A stretch of 64,000 nucleotides of DNA from Tipula vernalis. Its lineage: Eukaryota > Arthropoda > Insecta > Diptera > Tipulidae. Under the pieces are notes generated by a model. It saw nothing but the letters and a program-made list of their open reading frames with translations. It was not told the DNA's origin and searched no databases. Positions 49,301-62,343 of the stretch are shown here, piece by piece. Position 1 is the stretch's first letter. Every line of letters starts with the position of its first letter. A program made the position numbers and the translations under genes. Where the stretch lies: NCBI GenBank assembly GCA_958295665.1, contig OY282558.1, positions 24,551,409 through 24,615,408 of the forward strand. The letters run 5' to 3'.

Positions 49301-50280
49301 TGGTTGATACCTCTATCAATAGGTTTCGGGAGCTGTAATTGCTGTGACGATTTTCATTTTGATTGCTCGATTATTTCTAAACATTTCTTAGAAAATTCAA
49401 TTTTATTGAAAATCAACTGTGCTATAGCCCACAAGTTTTTGGGCGGCAAAAATCTAAAATGCTCCGATTACGATGGTTGATACCTCTATCAATAGGTTTC
49501 GGGACCTGTAATTGCTGTGACAATTTTCATTTTGATTGCTCGATTATTTCTAAACATTTCTTAGAAAATTCAATTTTATAGAAAATCAACTGTGCTATAG
49601 CCCACAAGTTTTTGGGCGGCACAAATCTAAAATGGTCCGATAACGATCATCTCTATTAATAGGTTTCGGGACCTGTAATTGCTGTGACAATTTTCATTTT
49701 GATTGCTCGATTATTTCTAAACATTTCTTAGAAAATTCAATTTTATTGAAAATCAACTGTGCTATAGCCCACAAGTTTTTGGGCGGCAAAAATCTAAAAT
49801 GGTCCGATTACGATGGTCGATACCTCTATCAATAGGTTTCGGGATCTGTAATTGCTGTGACAATTTTCATTTTGATTGCTCGATGATTTCTAAACATTTC
49901 TTAGAAAATTCAATTTTATTGAAAATCAACTGTGCTATAGCCCACAAGTTTTTGGGCGGCAAAAATCTAAAATGGCCCGATTACGATGGTTGATACCTCT
50001 ATCAATAGGTTTCGGGACCTGTAATTGCTGTGACAATTTTCATTTTGATTGATCGATTATTTCTAAACATTTCTTAGAAAATTCAATTTTATTGAAAATC
50101 AACTGTGCTATAGCCCACAAGTTTTTGGGCGGCAAAAATCTAAAATGCTCCGATTACGATGGTTGATACCTCTATCAATAGGTTTCGGGACCTGCAATTG
50201 CTGTGACAATTTTCATTTTGATTGCTCGATTATTTCTAAACATTTCTTAGAAAATTCAATTTTATTGAAAATCAACTGTG
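46356..50280 (+). repeat. Segmental duplication B, copy 1 (offset about 8.1-8.3 kb)
   Basis: Private markers shared with copy 2 include TTCGAGACC (46570), GATAACGATCATCTCTATC short units, TTTTGTTGAAAATC (47846), CTATAAACCC (47865), CCTCAATCAATAGG (48100 and 48620), TTTATAGAAAATC (49577) and CTCTATTAATAGG (49655). The offset is 8,113 bp on the left and 8,292 bp on the right, because two units carrying GATAACGATCAT here correspond to one in copy 2, which has two other extra units. Confidence 0.8.
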
Positions 50281-51182
50281 CTATAGCCCATAAGTTTTTG
50301 GGCGGCAAAAATCTAAAATGGCCCGATTACGATGGTTGATACCTCTATCAATAGGTTTCGGGACCTGTAATTGCTGTGACAATTTTGATTTTGATTGCTC
50401 GATTATTTCTAAACATTTCTTAGAAAATTCAATTTTATTGAAAATCAACTGTGTTATAGCCCACAAGTTTTTGGGCGGCAAAAATCTAAAATGGTCCGAT
50501 TACAATGGTTGATACCTCTATCAATAGGTTTCGGGACCTGTAATTGCTGTGACGATTTTCATTTTGATTGCTCGATTATTTCTAAACATTTCTTAGAAAA
50601 TTCAATTTTATTGAAAATCAACTGTGCTATAGCCCACAAGTTTTTGGGCGGCAAAAATCTAAAATGGCCCGATTATGATGGTTGATACCTCTATCAATAG
50701 GTTTCGGGACCTGTAATTGCTGTGACGATTTTCATTTTGATTGCTCGATGATTTCTAAACATTTCTTAGAAAATTCAATTTTATTGAAAATCAACTGTGC
50801 TATAGCCCACAAGTTTTTGGGAGGCAAAAATCTAAAATGGTCCGATTACGATGGTTGATACCTCTATCAATAGGTTTCGGGATCTGTAATTGCTGTGACA
50901 ATTTTCGTTTTGATTGCTCGATGATTTCTAAACATTTCTTAGAAAATTCAATTTTATTGAAAATCAACTGTGCTATAGCCCACAAGTTTTTGGGCGGCAA
51001 AAATCTAAAATGGTCCGATTACGATGGTTGATACCTCTATCAATAGGTTTCGGGACCTGTAATTGCTGTGACGATTTTCATTTTGATTGCTCGATTATTT
51101 CTAAACATTTCTTAGAAAATTCAATTTTATTGAAAATCAACTGTGCTATAGCCCACAAGTTTTTTTGCGGCAAAAATCTAAA

Positions 51183-54100
51183 ATGGTCTGATTACGATGG
51201 TCGATACCTCTATCAATAGGTTTCGGGATCTGTAATTGCTGTGACAATTTTCATTTTGATTGCTCGATTATTTCTAAACATTTCTTAGAAAATTCAATTT
51301 TATTGAAAATCAACTGTGCTATAGCCCACAAGTTTTTGGGCGGCAAAAATCTAAAATGGCCCGATTACGATGGTTGATACCTCTATCAATAGGTTTCGGG
51401 ACCTGTAATTGCTGTGACAATTTTCATTTTGATTGCTCGATTATTTCTAAACATTTCTTAGAAAATTCAATTTTATTGAAAATCAACTGTGCTATAGCCC
51501 ACAAGTTTTTGGGCGGCAAAAATCTAAAATGGCCCGATTACGATGGTTGATACCTCTATCAATAGGTTTCGGGACCTGTAATTGCTGTGACAATTTTCAT
51601 TTTGATTGCTCGATTATTTCTAAACATTTCTTAGAAAATTCAATTTTATTTAAAATCAACTGTGCTATAGCCCACAAGTTTTTGGGCGGCAAAAATCTAA
51701 AATGGTCCGATTACGATGATCGATACCTCTATCAATAGGTTTCGGGATCTGTAATTGCTGTGACAATTTTCATTTTGATTGCTCGATGATTTCTAAACAT
51801 TTCTTAGAAAATTCAATTTTATTGAAAATCAACTGTGCTATAGCCCACAAGTTTTTGGGCGGCAAAAATCTAAAATGGTCCGATTACGATGGTCGATACC
51901 TCTATCAATAGGTTTCGGGATCTGTAATTGCTGTGACAATTTTCATTTTGATTGCTCGATGATTTCTAAACATTTCTTAGAAAATTCAATTTTATTGAAA
52001 ATCAACTGTGCTATAGCCCACAAGTTTTTGGGCGGCAAAAATCTAAAATGGCCCGATTACGATGGTTGATACCTCTATCAATAGGTTTCGGGACCTGTAA
52101 TTGCTGTGACGATTTTCATTTTGATTGCTCGATTATTTCTAAACATTTCTTAGAAAATTCAATTTTATTGAAAATCAACTGTGCTATAGCCCACAAGTTT
52201 TTGGGCGGCAAAAATCTAAAATGGTCCGATTACGATGGTCGATACCTCTATCAATAGGTTTCGGGATCTGTAATTGCTGTGACAATTTTCATTTTGATTG
52301 CTCGATGATTTCTAAACATTTCTTAGAAAATTCAATTTTATTGAAAATCAACTGTGCTATAGCCCACAAGTTTTTGGGCGGCAAAAATCTAAAATGGCCC
52401 GATTACGATGGTTGATACCTCTATCAATAGGTTTCGGGACCTGTAATTGCTGTGACAATTTTCATTTTGATTGCTCGATTATTTCTAAACATTTCTTAGA
52501 AAATTCAATTTTATTTAAAATCAACTGTGCTATAGCCCACAAGTTTTTGGGCGGCAAAAATCTAAAATGGCCCGATTACGATGGTTGATACCTCTATCAA
52601 TAGGTTTCGGGACCTGTAATTGCTGTGACAATTTTCATTTTGATTGCTCGATTATTTCTAAACATTTCTTAGAAAATTCAATTTTATTGAAAATCAACTG
52701 TGCTATAGCCCACAAGTTTTTGGGCGGCAAAAATCTAAAATGGTCCGATTACGATGATCGATACCTCTATCAATAGGTTTCGGGATCTGTAATTGCTGTG
52801 ACAATTTTCATTTTGATTGCTCGATGATTTCTAAACATTTCTTAGAAAATTCAATTTTATTGAAAATCAACTGTGCTATAGCCCACAAGTTTTTGGGCGG
52901 CAAAAATCTAAAATGGCCCGATTACGATGGTTGATACCTCTATCAATAGGTTTCGGGACCTGTAATTGCTGTGACGATTTTCATTTTGATTGCTCGATTA
53001 TTTCTAAACATTTCTTAGAAAATTCAATTTTATTGAAAATCAACTGTGCTATAGCCCACAAGTTTTTGGGCGGCAAAAATCTAAAATGGCCCGATTACGA
53101 TGGTTGATACCTCTATCAATAGGTTTCGGGACCTGTAATTGTTGTGACAATTTTCATTTTGATTGCTCGATTATTTCTAAACATTTCTTAGAAAATTCAA
53201 TTTTATTTAAAATCAACTGTGCTATAGCCCACAAGTTTTTGGGCGGCAAAAATCTAAAATGGCCCGATTACGATGGTTGATACCTCTATCAATAGGTTTC
53301 GGGACCTGTAATTGCTGTGACAATTTTCATTTTGATTGCTCGATTATTTCTAAACATTTCTTAGAAAATTCAATTTTATTGAAAATCAACTGTGCTATAG
53401 CCCACAAGTTTTTGGGCGGCAAAAATCTAAAATGGTCCGATTACGATGATCGATACCTCTATCAATAGGTTTCGGGATCTGTAATTGCTGTGACATTTTC
53501 ATTTTGATTGCTCGATGATTTCTAAACATTTCTTAGAAAATTCAATTTTATTGAAAATCAACTGTGCTATAGCCCACAAGTTTTTGGGCGGCAAAAATCT
53601 AAAATGGCCGGATTACGATGGTTGATACCTCTATCAATAGGTTTCGGGACCTGTAATTGCTGTGACGATTTTCATTTTGATTGCTCGATTATTTCTAAAC
53701 ATTTCTTAGAAAATTCAATTTTATTGAAAATCAACTGTGCTATAGCCCACAAGTTTTTGGGCGGCAAAAATCTAAAATGGTCCGATTACGATGGTCGATA
53801 CCTCTATCAATAGGTTTCGGGATCTGTAATTGCTGTGACAATTTTCATTTTGATTGCTCGATGATTTCTAAACATTTCTTAGAAAATTCAATTTTATTGA
53901 AAATCAACTGTGCTATAGCCCACAAGTTTTTGGGCGGCAAAAATCTAAATTGGCCCGATTACGATGGTTGATACCTCTATCAATAGGTTTCGGGACCTGT
54001 AATTGCTGTGACAATTTTCATTTTGATAGCTCGATTATTTCTAAACATTTCTTAGAAAATTCAATTTTATTTAAAATCAACTGTGCTATAGCCCACAAGT

Positions 54101-54468
54101 TTTTGGGCGGCAAAAATCTAAAATGGCCCGATTACGATGGTTGATACCTCTATCAATAGGTTTCGGGACCTGTAATTGCTGTGACAATTTTCATTTTGAT
54201 TGCTCGATTATTTCTAAACATTTCTTAGAAAATTCAATTTTATTGAAAATCAACTGTGCTATAGCCCACAAGTTTTTGGGCGGCAAAAATCTAAAATGGT
54301 CCGATTACGATGGTCGATACCTCTATCAATAGGTTTCGGGATCTGTAATTGCTGTGACAATTTTCATTTTGATTGCTCGATGATTTCTAAACATTTCTTA
54401 GAAAATTCAATTTTATTGAAAATCAACTGTGCTATAGCCCACAAGTTTTTGGGCGGCAAAAATCTAAA
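51183..54468 (+). repeat. Second 519-bp higher-order repeat region
   Basis: The same three monomer types as in 31.3-46.2 kb return here between the two copies of duplication B. ATTTAAAATC markers occur near 51651, 52514, 53205 and 54069. One unit near 53493 has lost a base (GACATTTTC). Confidence 0.75.
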
Positions 54469-57400
54469 ATGGCCCGATTACGATGGTTGATACCTCTATC
54501 AATAGGTTTCGGGACCTGTAATTGCTGTGACAATTTTCATTTTGATTGCTCGATTATTTCTAAACATTTCTTAGAAAATTCAATTTTATTGAAAATCAAC
54601 TGTGCTATAGCCCACAAGTTTTTGGGCGGCAAAAATCTAAAATGCTCCGATTACGATGGTCGATACCTCTATCAATAGGTTTCGAGACCTGTAATTGCTG
54701 TGACAATTTTCATTTTGATTGCTCGATGATTTCTAAACATTTCTTAGAAAATTCAATTTTATTGAAAATCAACTGTGCTATAGCCCACAAGTTTTTGGGC
54801 GGCAAAAATCTAAAATGGTCCGATTACGATGCTTGATACCTCTATCAATAGGTTTCGGGACCTGTAATTGCTGTGACAATTTTCATTTTGATTGATCGAT
54901 TATTTCTAAACATTTCTTAGAAAATTCAATTTTATTGAAAATCAACTGTGCTATAGCCCACAAGTTTTTGGGCGGCACAAATCTAAAATGGTCCGATAAC
55001 GATCATCTCTATCAATAGGTTTCGGAACCTGTAATTGCTGTGACAATTTTCATTTTGATTGCTCGATTATTTCTAAACATTTCTTAGAAAATTCAATTTT
55101 ATTGAAAATCAACTGTGCTATAGCCCACAAGTTTTTGGGCGGCAAAAATCTAAAATGGTCCGATTACGATGGTCGATACCTCTATCAATAGGTTTCGGGA
55201 TCTGTAATTGCTGTGACAATTTTCATTTTGATTGCTCGATGATTTCTAAACATTTCTTAGAAAATTCAATTTTATTGAAAATCAACTGTGCTATAGCCCA
55301 CAAGTTTTTGGGCGGCAAAAATCTAAAATGGCCCGATTACGATGGTTGATACCTCTATCAATAGGTTTCGGGACCTGTAATTGCTGTGACAATTTTTATT
55401 TTTATTGCTCGATTATTTCTAAACATTTCTTAGAAAATTCAATTTTATTGAAAATCAACTGTGCTATAGCCCACAAGTTTTTGGGCGGCAAAAATCTAAA
55501 ATGGTCCGATTACGATGGTCGATACCTCTATCAATAGGTTTCGGGATCTGTAATTGCTGTGACAATTTTCATTTTGATTGCTCGATGATTTCTAAACATT
55601 TCTTAGAAAATTCAATTTTATTGAAAATCAACTGTGCTATAGCCCACAAGTTTTTGGGCGGCAAAAATCTAAAATGGTCCGATTACGATGGTTGATACCT
55701 CTATCAATAGGTTTCGGGACCTGTAATTGCTGTGACAATTTTCATTTTGATAGATCGATTATTTCTAAACATTTCTTAGAAAATTCAATTTTATTGAAAA
55801 TCAACTGTGCTATAGCCCACAAGTTTTTGGGCGGCAAAAATCTAAAATGCTCCGATTACGATGGTTGATACCTCTATCAATAGGTTTCGGGACCTGCAAT
55901 TGCTGTGACAATTTTCATTTTGATTGCTCGATTATTTCTAAACATTTCTTAGAAAATTCAATTTTATTGAAAATCAACTGTGCTATAGCCCACAAGTTTT
56001 TGGGCGCCAAAAATCTAAAATGGCCCGATTATGATGGTTGATACCTCTATTAATAGGTTTCGGGACCTGTAATTGCTGTGACAATTTTCATTTTCATTGC
56101 TCGATTATTTCTAAACATTTCTTAGAAAATTCAATTTTGTTGAAAATCAACTGTGCTATAAACCCACAAGTTTTTGGGCGGCAAAAATCTAAAATGGTCC
56201 GATTACGATGGTTGATACCTCTATCAATAGGTTTCGGGACCTGTAATTGCTGTGACGATTTTCATTTTGATTGCTCGATTATTTCTAAACATTTCTTAGA
56301 AAATTCAATTTTATTGAAAACCAACTGTGCTATAGCCCACAAGTTTTTGGGCGGTAAAAATCTAAAATGCTCCGATTACGATGGTTGATACCTCAATCAA
56401 TAGGTTTCGGGACCTGTAATTGCTGTGACGATTTTCATTTTGATTGCTCGATTATTTCTAAACATTTCTTAGAAAATTCAATTTTATTGAAAATCAACTG
56501 TGCTGTAGCCCACAAGTTTTTGGGCGGCAAAAATCTAAAATGGCCCGATTATGATGGTTGATACCTCTATCAATAGGTTTCGGGACCTGTAATTGCTGTG
56601 ACAATTTTCATTTTGATTGCTCGATTATTTCTAAACATTTCTTAGAAAATTCAATTTTATTGAAAATCAACTGTGCTTTAGCCCACAAGTTTTTGGGCGG
56701 CAAAAATCTAAAATGGTCCGATTACGATGGTTGATACCTCTATCAATAGGTTTCGGGAGCTGTAATTGCTGTGACGATTTTCATTTTGATTGCTCGATTA
56801 TTTCTAAACATTTCTTAGAAAATTCAATTTTATTGAAAACCAACTGTGCTATAGCCCACAAGTTTTTGGGCGGTAAAAATCTAAAATGCTCCGATTACGA
56901 TGGTTGATACCTCAATCAATAGGTTTCGGGACCTGTAATTGCTGTGACGATTTTCATTTTGATTGCTCGATTATTTCTAAACATTTCTTAGAAAATTCAA
57001 TTTTATTGAAAATCAACTGTGCTGTAGCCCACAAGTTTTTGGGCGGCAAAAATCTAAAATGGCCCGATTATGATGGTTGATACCTCTATCAATAGGTTTC
57101 GGGACCTGTAATTGCTGTGACAATTTTCATTTTGATTGCTCGATTATTTCTAAACATTTCTTAGAAAATTCAATTTTATTGAAAATCAACTGTGCTTTAG
57201 CCCACAAGTTTTTGGGCGGCAAAAATCTAAAATAGCCCGATTACGATGGTTGATACCTCTATCAATAGGTTTCGGGATCTGTAATTGCTGTGACGATTTT
57301 CATTTTCATTGCTCGATTATTTCTAAACATTTCTTAGAAAATTCAATTTTATTGAAAATCAACTGTGCTGTAGCCCACAAGTTTTTGGGCGGCAAAAATC

Positions 57401-58503
57401 TAAAATGGCCCGATTATGATGGTTGATACCTCTATCAATAGGTTTCGGGACCTGTAATTGCTGTGACAATTTTCATTTTGATTGCTCGATTATTTCTAAA
57501 CATTTCTTAGAAAATTCAATTTTATTGAAAATCAACTGTGCTTTAGCCCACAAGTTTTTGGGCGGCAAAAATCTAAAATGGTCCGATTACGATGGTTGAT
57601 ACCTCTATCAATAGGTTTCGGGAGCTGTAATTGCTGTGACGATTTTCATTTTGATTGCTCGATTATTTCTAAACATTTCTTAGAAAATTCAATTTTATTG
57701 AAAATCAACTGTGCTATAGCCCACAAGTTTTTGGGCGGCAAAAATCTAAAATGCTCCGATTACGATGGTTGATACCTCTATCAATAGGTTTCGGGACCTG
57801 TAATTGCTGTGACAATTTTCATTTTGATTGCTCGATTATTTCTAAACATTTCTTAGAAAATTCAATTTTATAGAAAATCAACTGTGCTATAGCCCACAAG
57901 TTTTTGGGCGGCACAAATCTAAAATGGTCCGATAACGATCATCTCTATTAATAGGTTTCGGGACCTGTAATTGCTGTGACAATTTTCATTTTGATTGCTC
58001 GATTATTTCTAAACATTTCTTAGAAAATTCAATTTTATTGAAAATCAACTGTGCTATAGCCCACAAGTTTTTGGGCGGCAAAAATCTAAAATGGTCCGAT
58101 TACGATGGTCGATACCTCTATCAATAGGTTTCGGGATCTGTAATTGCTGTGACAATTTTCATTTTGATTGCTCGATGATTTCTAAACATTTCTTAGAAAA
58201 TTCAATTTTATTGAAAATCAACTGTGCTATAGCCCACAAGTTTTTGGGCGGCAAAAATCTAAAATGGCCCGATTACGATGGTTGATACCTCTATCAATAG
58301 GTTTCGGGACCTGTAATTGCTGTGACAATTTTCATTTTGATTGATCGATTATTTCTAAACATTTCTTAGAAAATTCAATTTTATTGAAAATCAACTGTGC
58401 TATAGCCCACAAGTTTTTGGGCGGCAAAAATCTAAAATGCTCCGATTACGATGGTTGATACCTCTATCAATAGGTTTCGGGACCTGTAATTGCTGTGACA
58501 ATT
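54469..58503 (+). repeat. Segmental duplication B, copy 2
   Basis: The order of private markers matches copy 1: TTCGAGACC (54683), TTTTGTTGAAAATC (56138), CTATAAACCC (56157), CCTCAATCAATAGG (56392 and 56912), TTTATAGAAAATC (57869) and CTCTATTAATAGG (57947). A few copy-specific changes exist, for example AAATAGCCC near 57233. The match ends near a truncated unit at 58458. Confidence 0.8.
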
Positions 58504-58561
58504 TTCCTGCCCACAAGTTTTTGGGCGGCAAAAATCTAAAATGGCCCGATTATGATGGTTG
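58458..58561 (+). repeat. Truncated satellite unit (104 bp)
   Basis: The unit lacks 69 bases: GACAATTTTC is joined to CTGCCCACAAG. It marks the right end of duplication B copy 2. The next unit (58562 on) carries a 4-bp TA expansion (CTATATATAGCCC near 58679). Confidence 0.9.
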
Positions 58562-59236
58562 ATACCTCTATCAATAGGTTTCGGGACCTGTAATTGCTGT
58601 GACAATTTTCATTTTGATTGCTCGATTATTTCTAAACATTTCTTAGAAAATTCAATTTTATTGAAAATCAACTGTGCTATATATAGCCCACAAGTTTTTG
58701 GGCGGCAAAAATCTAAAATGGTCCGATTACGATGGTTGATACCTCTATCAATAGGTTTCGGGACCTGTAATTGCTGTGACGATTTTCATTTTGATTGCTC
58801 GATTATTTCTAAACATTTCTTAGAAAATTCAATTTTATTGAAAATCAACTGTGCTATAGCCCACAAGTTTTTGGGCGGCAAAAATCTAAAATGCTCCGAT
58901 TACGATGGTTGATACCTCTATCAATAGGTTTCGGGACCTGTAATTGCTGTGACGATTTTCATTTTGATTGCTCGATTATTTCTAAACATTGCTTAGAAAA
59001 TTCAATTTTATTGAAAATCAACTGTGCTATAGCCCACAAGTTTTTGGGCGGCAAAAATCTAAAATGGCCCGATTACGATGGTTGATACCTCTATCAATAG
59101 GTTTCGGGACCTGTAATTGCTGTGACGATTTTCATTTTGATTGCTCGATTATTTCTAAACATTTCTTAGAAAATTTAATTTTATTGAAAATCAACTGTGC
59201 TATAGCCCACAAGTTTTTGGGCGGCAAAAATCTAAA

Positions 59237-62200
59237 ATGGTCCGATTACGATGGTTGATACCTCTATCAATAGGTTTCGGGACCTGTAATTGCTGTGACG
59301 ATTTTCATTTTGATTGCTCGATTATTTCTAAACATTTCTTAGAAAATTCAATTTTATTGAAAATCAACTGTGCTATAGCCCACAAGTTTTTAGGCGGCAA
59401 AAATCTAAAATGCTCCGATTACGATGGTTGATACCTCTATCAATAGGTTTCGGGACCTGTAATTGCTGTGACGATTTTCATTTTGATTGCTCGATTATTT
59501 CTAAACATTTCTTAGAAAATTCAATTTTATTGAAAATCAACTGTGCTATAGCCCACATGTTTTTGGGCGGCAAAAATCTAAAATGCTCCGATTACGATGG
59601 TTGATACCTCTATCAATAGGTTTCGGGACCTGTAATTGCTGTGACGATTTTCATTTTGATTGCTCGATTATTTCTAAACATTTCTTAGAAAATTCAATTT
59701 TATTGAAAATCAACTGTGCTATAGCCCACAAGTTTTTGGGCGGCAAAAATCTAAAATAGCCCGATTACGATGATTGATACCTCTATCAATAGGTTTCGGG
59801 ATCTGTAATTGCTGGGACGATTTTCATTTTGATTGCTCGATTATTTCTAAACATTTCTTAGAAAATTCAATTTTATTGAAAATCAACTGTGCTATAGCCC
59901 ACAAGTTTTTGGGCGGCAAAAATCTAAAATGCTCTGATTACGATGGTTGATACCTCTATCAATAGGTTTCGGGACCTGTAATTGCTGTGACAATTTTCAT
60001 TTTGATTGCTCGATTATTTCTAAACATTTCTTAGAAAATTCAATTTTATTGAAAATCAACTGTGCTATAGCCCACAAGTTTTTGGGCGGCAAAAATCTGA
60101 AATGGTCCGATTACGATGGTTGATACCTCTATCAATAGGTTTCGGAACCTGTAATTGCTGTGACGATTTTTATTTTGATTGCTCGATTATTTCTAAACAT
60201 TTCTTAGAAAATTTAATTTTATTGAAAATCAACTGAGCTATAGCCCACAAGTTTTTGGGCGGCAAAAATCTAAAATGCTCTGATTACGATGGTTGATACC
60301 TCTATCAATAGGTTTCGGGACCTGTAATTGCTGTGACAATTTTCATTTTGATTGCTCGATTATTTCTAAACATTTCTTAGAAAATTCAATTTTATTGAAA
60401 ATCAACTGTGCTATAGCCCACAAGTTTTTGGGCGGCAAAAATCTAAAATGGTCCGATTACGATGGTTGATACCTCTATCAATAGGTTTCGGTACCTGTAA
60501 TTGCTGTGACGATTTTCATTTTGATTGCTTGATTATTTCTAAACATTTCTTAGAAAATTCAATTTTATTGAAAATCAACTGTGCTATAGCCCACAAGTTT
60601 TTATGCGGCACAAATCTAAAATGGTCCGATTACGATTGTTGATACCTCTATCAATAGGTTTCGGGACCTGTAATTGCTGTGACAATTTTCATTTTGATTG
60701 CTCGATTATTTCTAAACATTTCTTAGAAAATTCAATTTTATTGAAAATCAACTGTGCTATAGCCCACAAGTTTTTGGGCGGCAAAAATCTAAAATGGCCC
60801 GTTACGATGGTTGATACCTCTATCAATAGGTTTCGGGACCTGTAATTGCTGTGACGATTTTCATTTTGATTGCTCGATTATTTCTAAATATTTCTTAGTA
60901 AATTCAATTTTATTGAAAATCAACTGTGCTATAGCCCACAAGTTTTTGGGCGGCAAAAATCTAAAATGCTCCAATTACGATGGTTGACACCTCTATCAAT
61001 AGGTTTCGGGACCTGTAATTGCTGTGACGATTTTCATTTTGATTGCTCGAGTATTTCTAAACATTTCTTAGAAAATTCAATTTTATTGAAAATCAACTGT
61101 GCTATAGCCCACAAGTTTTTGGGCGGCAAAAATCTAAAATGCTCCGATTACGATGGTTGATACCTCTATCAATAGGTTTCGGGACCTGTAATTGCTGTGA
61201 CGATTTTACTTTTGATTGCTCGATTATTTCTATACATTTCTTAGAAAATTCAATTTTATTGAAAATCAACTGTGCTATAGCCCACAAGTTTTTGGGCGGC
61301 AAAAATCTAAAATAGCCCGATTACGATGGTTGATACCTCTATCAATAGGTTTCGGGATCTGTAATTGCTGGGACGATTTTCATTTTGATTGCTCGATTAT
61401 TTCTAAACATTTCTTAGAAAATTCAATTTTATTGAAAATCAACTGTGCTATAGCCCACAAGTTTTTGGGCGGCAAAAATCTAAAATGCTCCGATTACGAT
61501 GGTTGATACCTCTATCAATAGGTTTCGGGATCTGTAATTGCATTGACAATTTTCATTTTGATTGCTCGATTATTTCTAAACATTTCTTAGAAAATTCAAT
61601 TTTATTGAAAATCAACTGTGCTATAGCCCACAAGTTTTTGGGCGGCAAAAATCTAAAATAGCCCGATTACGATGGTTGATACCTCTATCAATAGGTTTCG
61701 GGATCTGTAATTGCTGGGACGATTTTTATTTTGATTGCTCGATTATTTCTAAACATTTCTTAGAAAATTCAATTTTATTGAAAATCAACTGTGCTATAGC
61801 CCACAAGTTTTTGGGCGGCAAAAATCTAAAATGCTCTGATTACGATGGTTGATACCTCTATCAATAGGTTTCGGGACCTGTAATTGCTGTGACAATTTTT
61901 ATTTTGATTGCTCGATTATTTCTAAACATTTCTTAGAAAATTCAATTTTATTGAAAATCAACTGTGCCCACAAGTTTTTGGGCGGCAAAAATCTGAAATG
62001 GTCCGATTACGATGGTTGATACCTCTATCAATAGGTTTCGGAACCTGTAATTGCTGTGACGATTTTTATTTTGATTGCTCGATTATTTCTAAACATTTCT
62101 TAGAAAATTCAATTTTATTGAAAATCAACTGTGCTATAGCCCACAAGTTTTTGGGCGGCAAAAATCTGAAATGGTCCGATTACGATGGTTGATACCTCTA

Positions 62201-62343
62201 TCAATAGGTTTCGGAACCTGTAATTGCTGTGACAATTTTCATTTTGATTGCTCGATTATTTCTAAACATTTCTTAGAAAATTCAATTTTATTGAAAATCA
62301 ACTGTGCTATAGCCCACAAGTTTTTGGGCGGCAAAAATCTAAA
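59237..62343 (+). repeat. Segmental duplication C, copy 1 (offset 3,107 bp)
   Basis: This block of 18 units contains one unit 6 bp short (61967) and one 1 bp short (60801, GGCCCGTTACG), which explains the 3,107-bp period. Private markers: TTTTTAGGCGG (59389), CCACATG (59555), TGGGACGA near 59813, AATCTGAAATGG (60098), CTGAGCTATAG (60232), TTTTTATGCGGC (60600), GATTGTTG (60635). Confidence 0.85.

Noticed and set aside
50281..61302. Minus-strand open frames of about 66 codons in the satellite (50281-50481, 50800-51000, 61102-61302).
   Set aside because: They appear only where single changes remove a stop and are shadows of the repeat.
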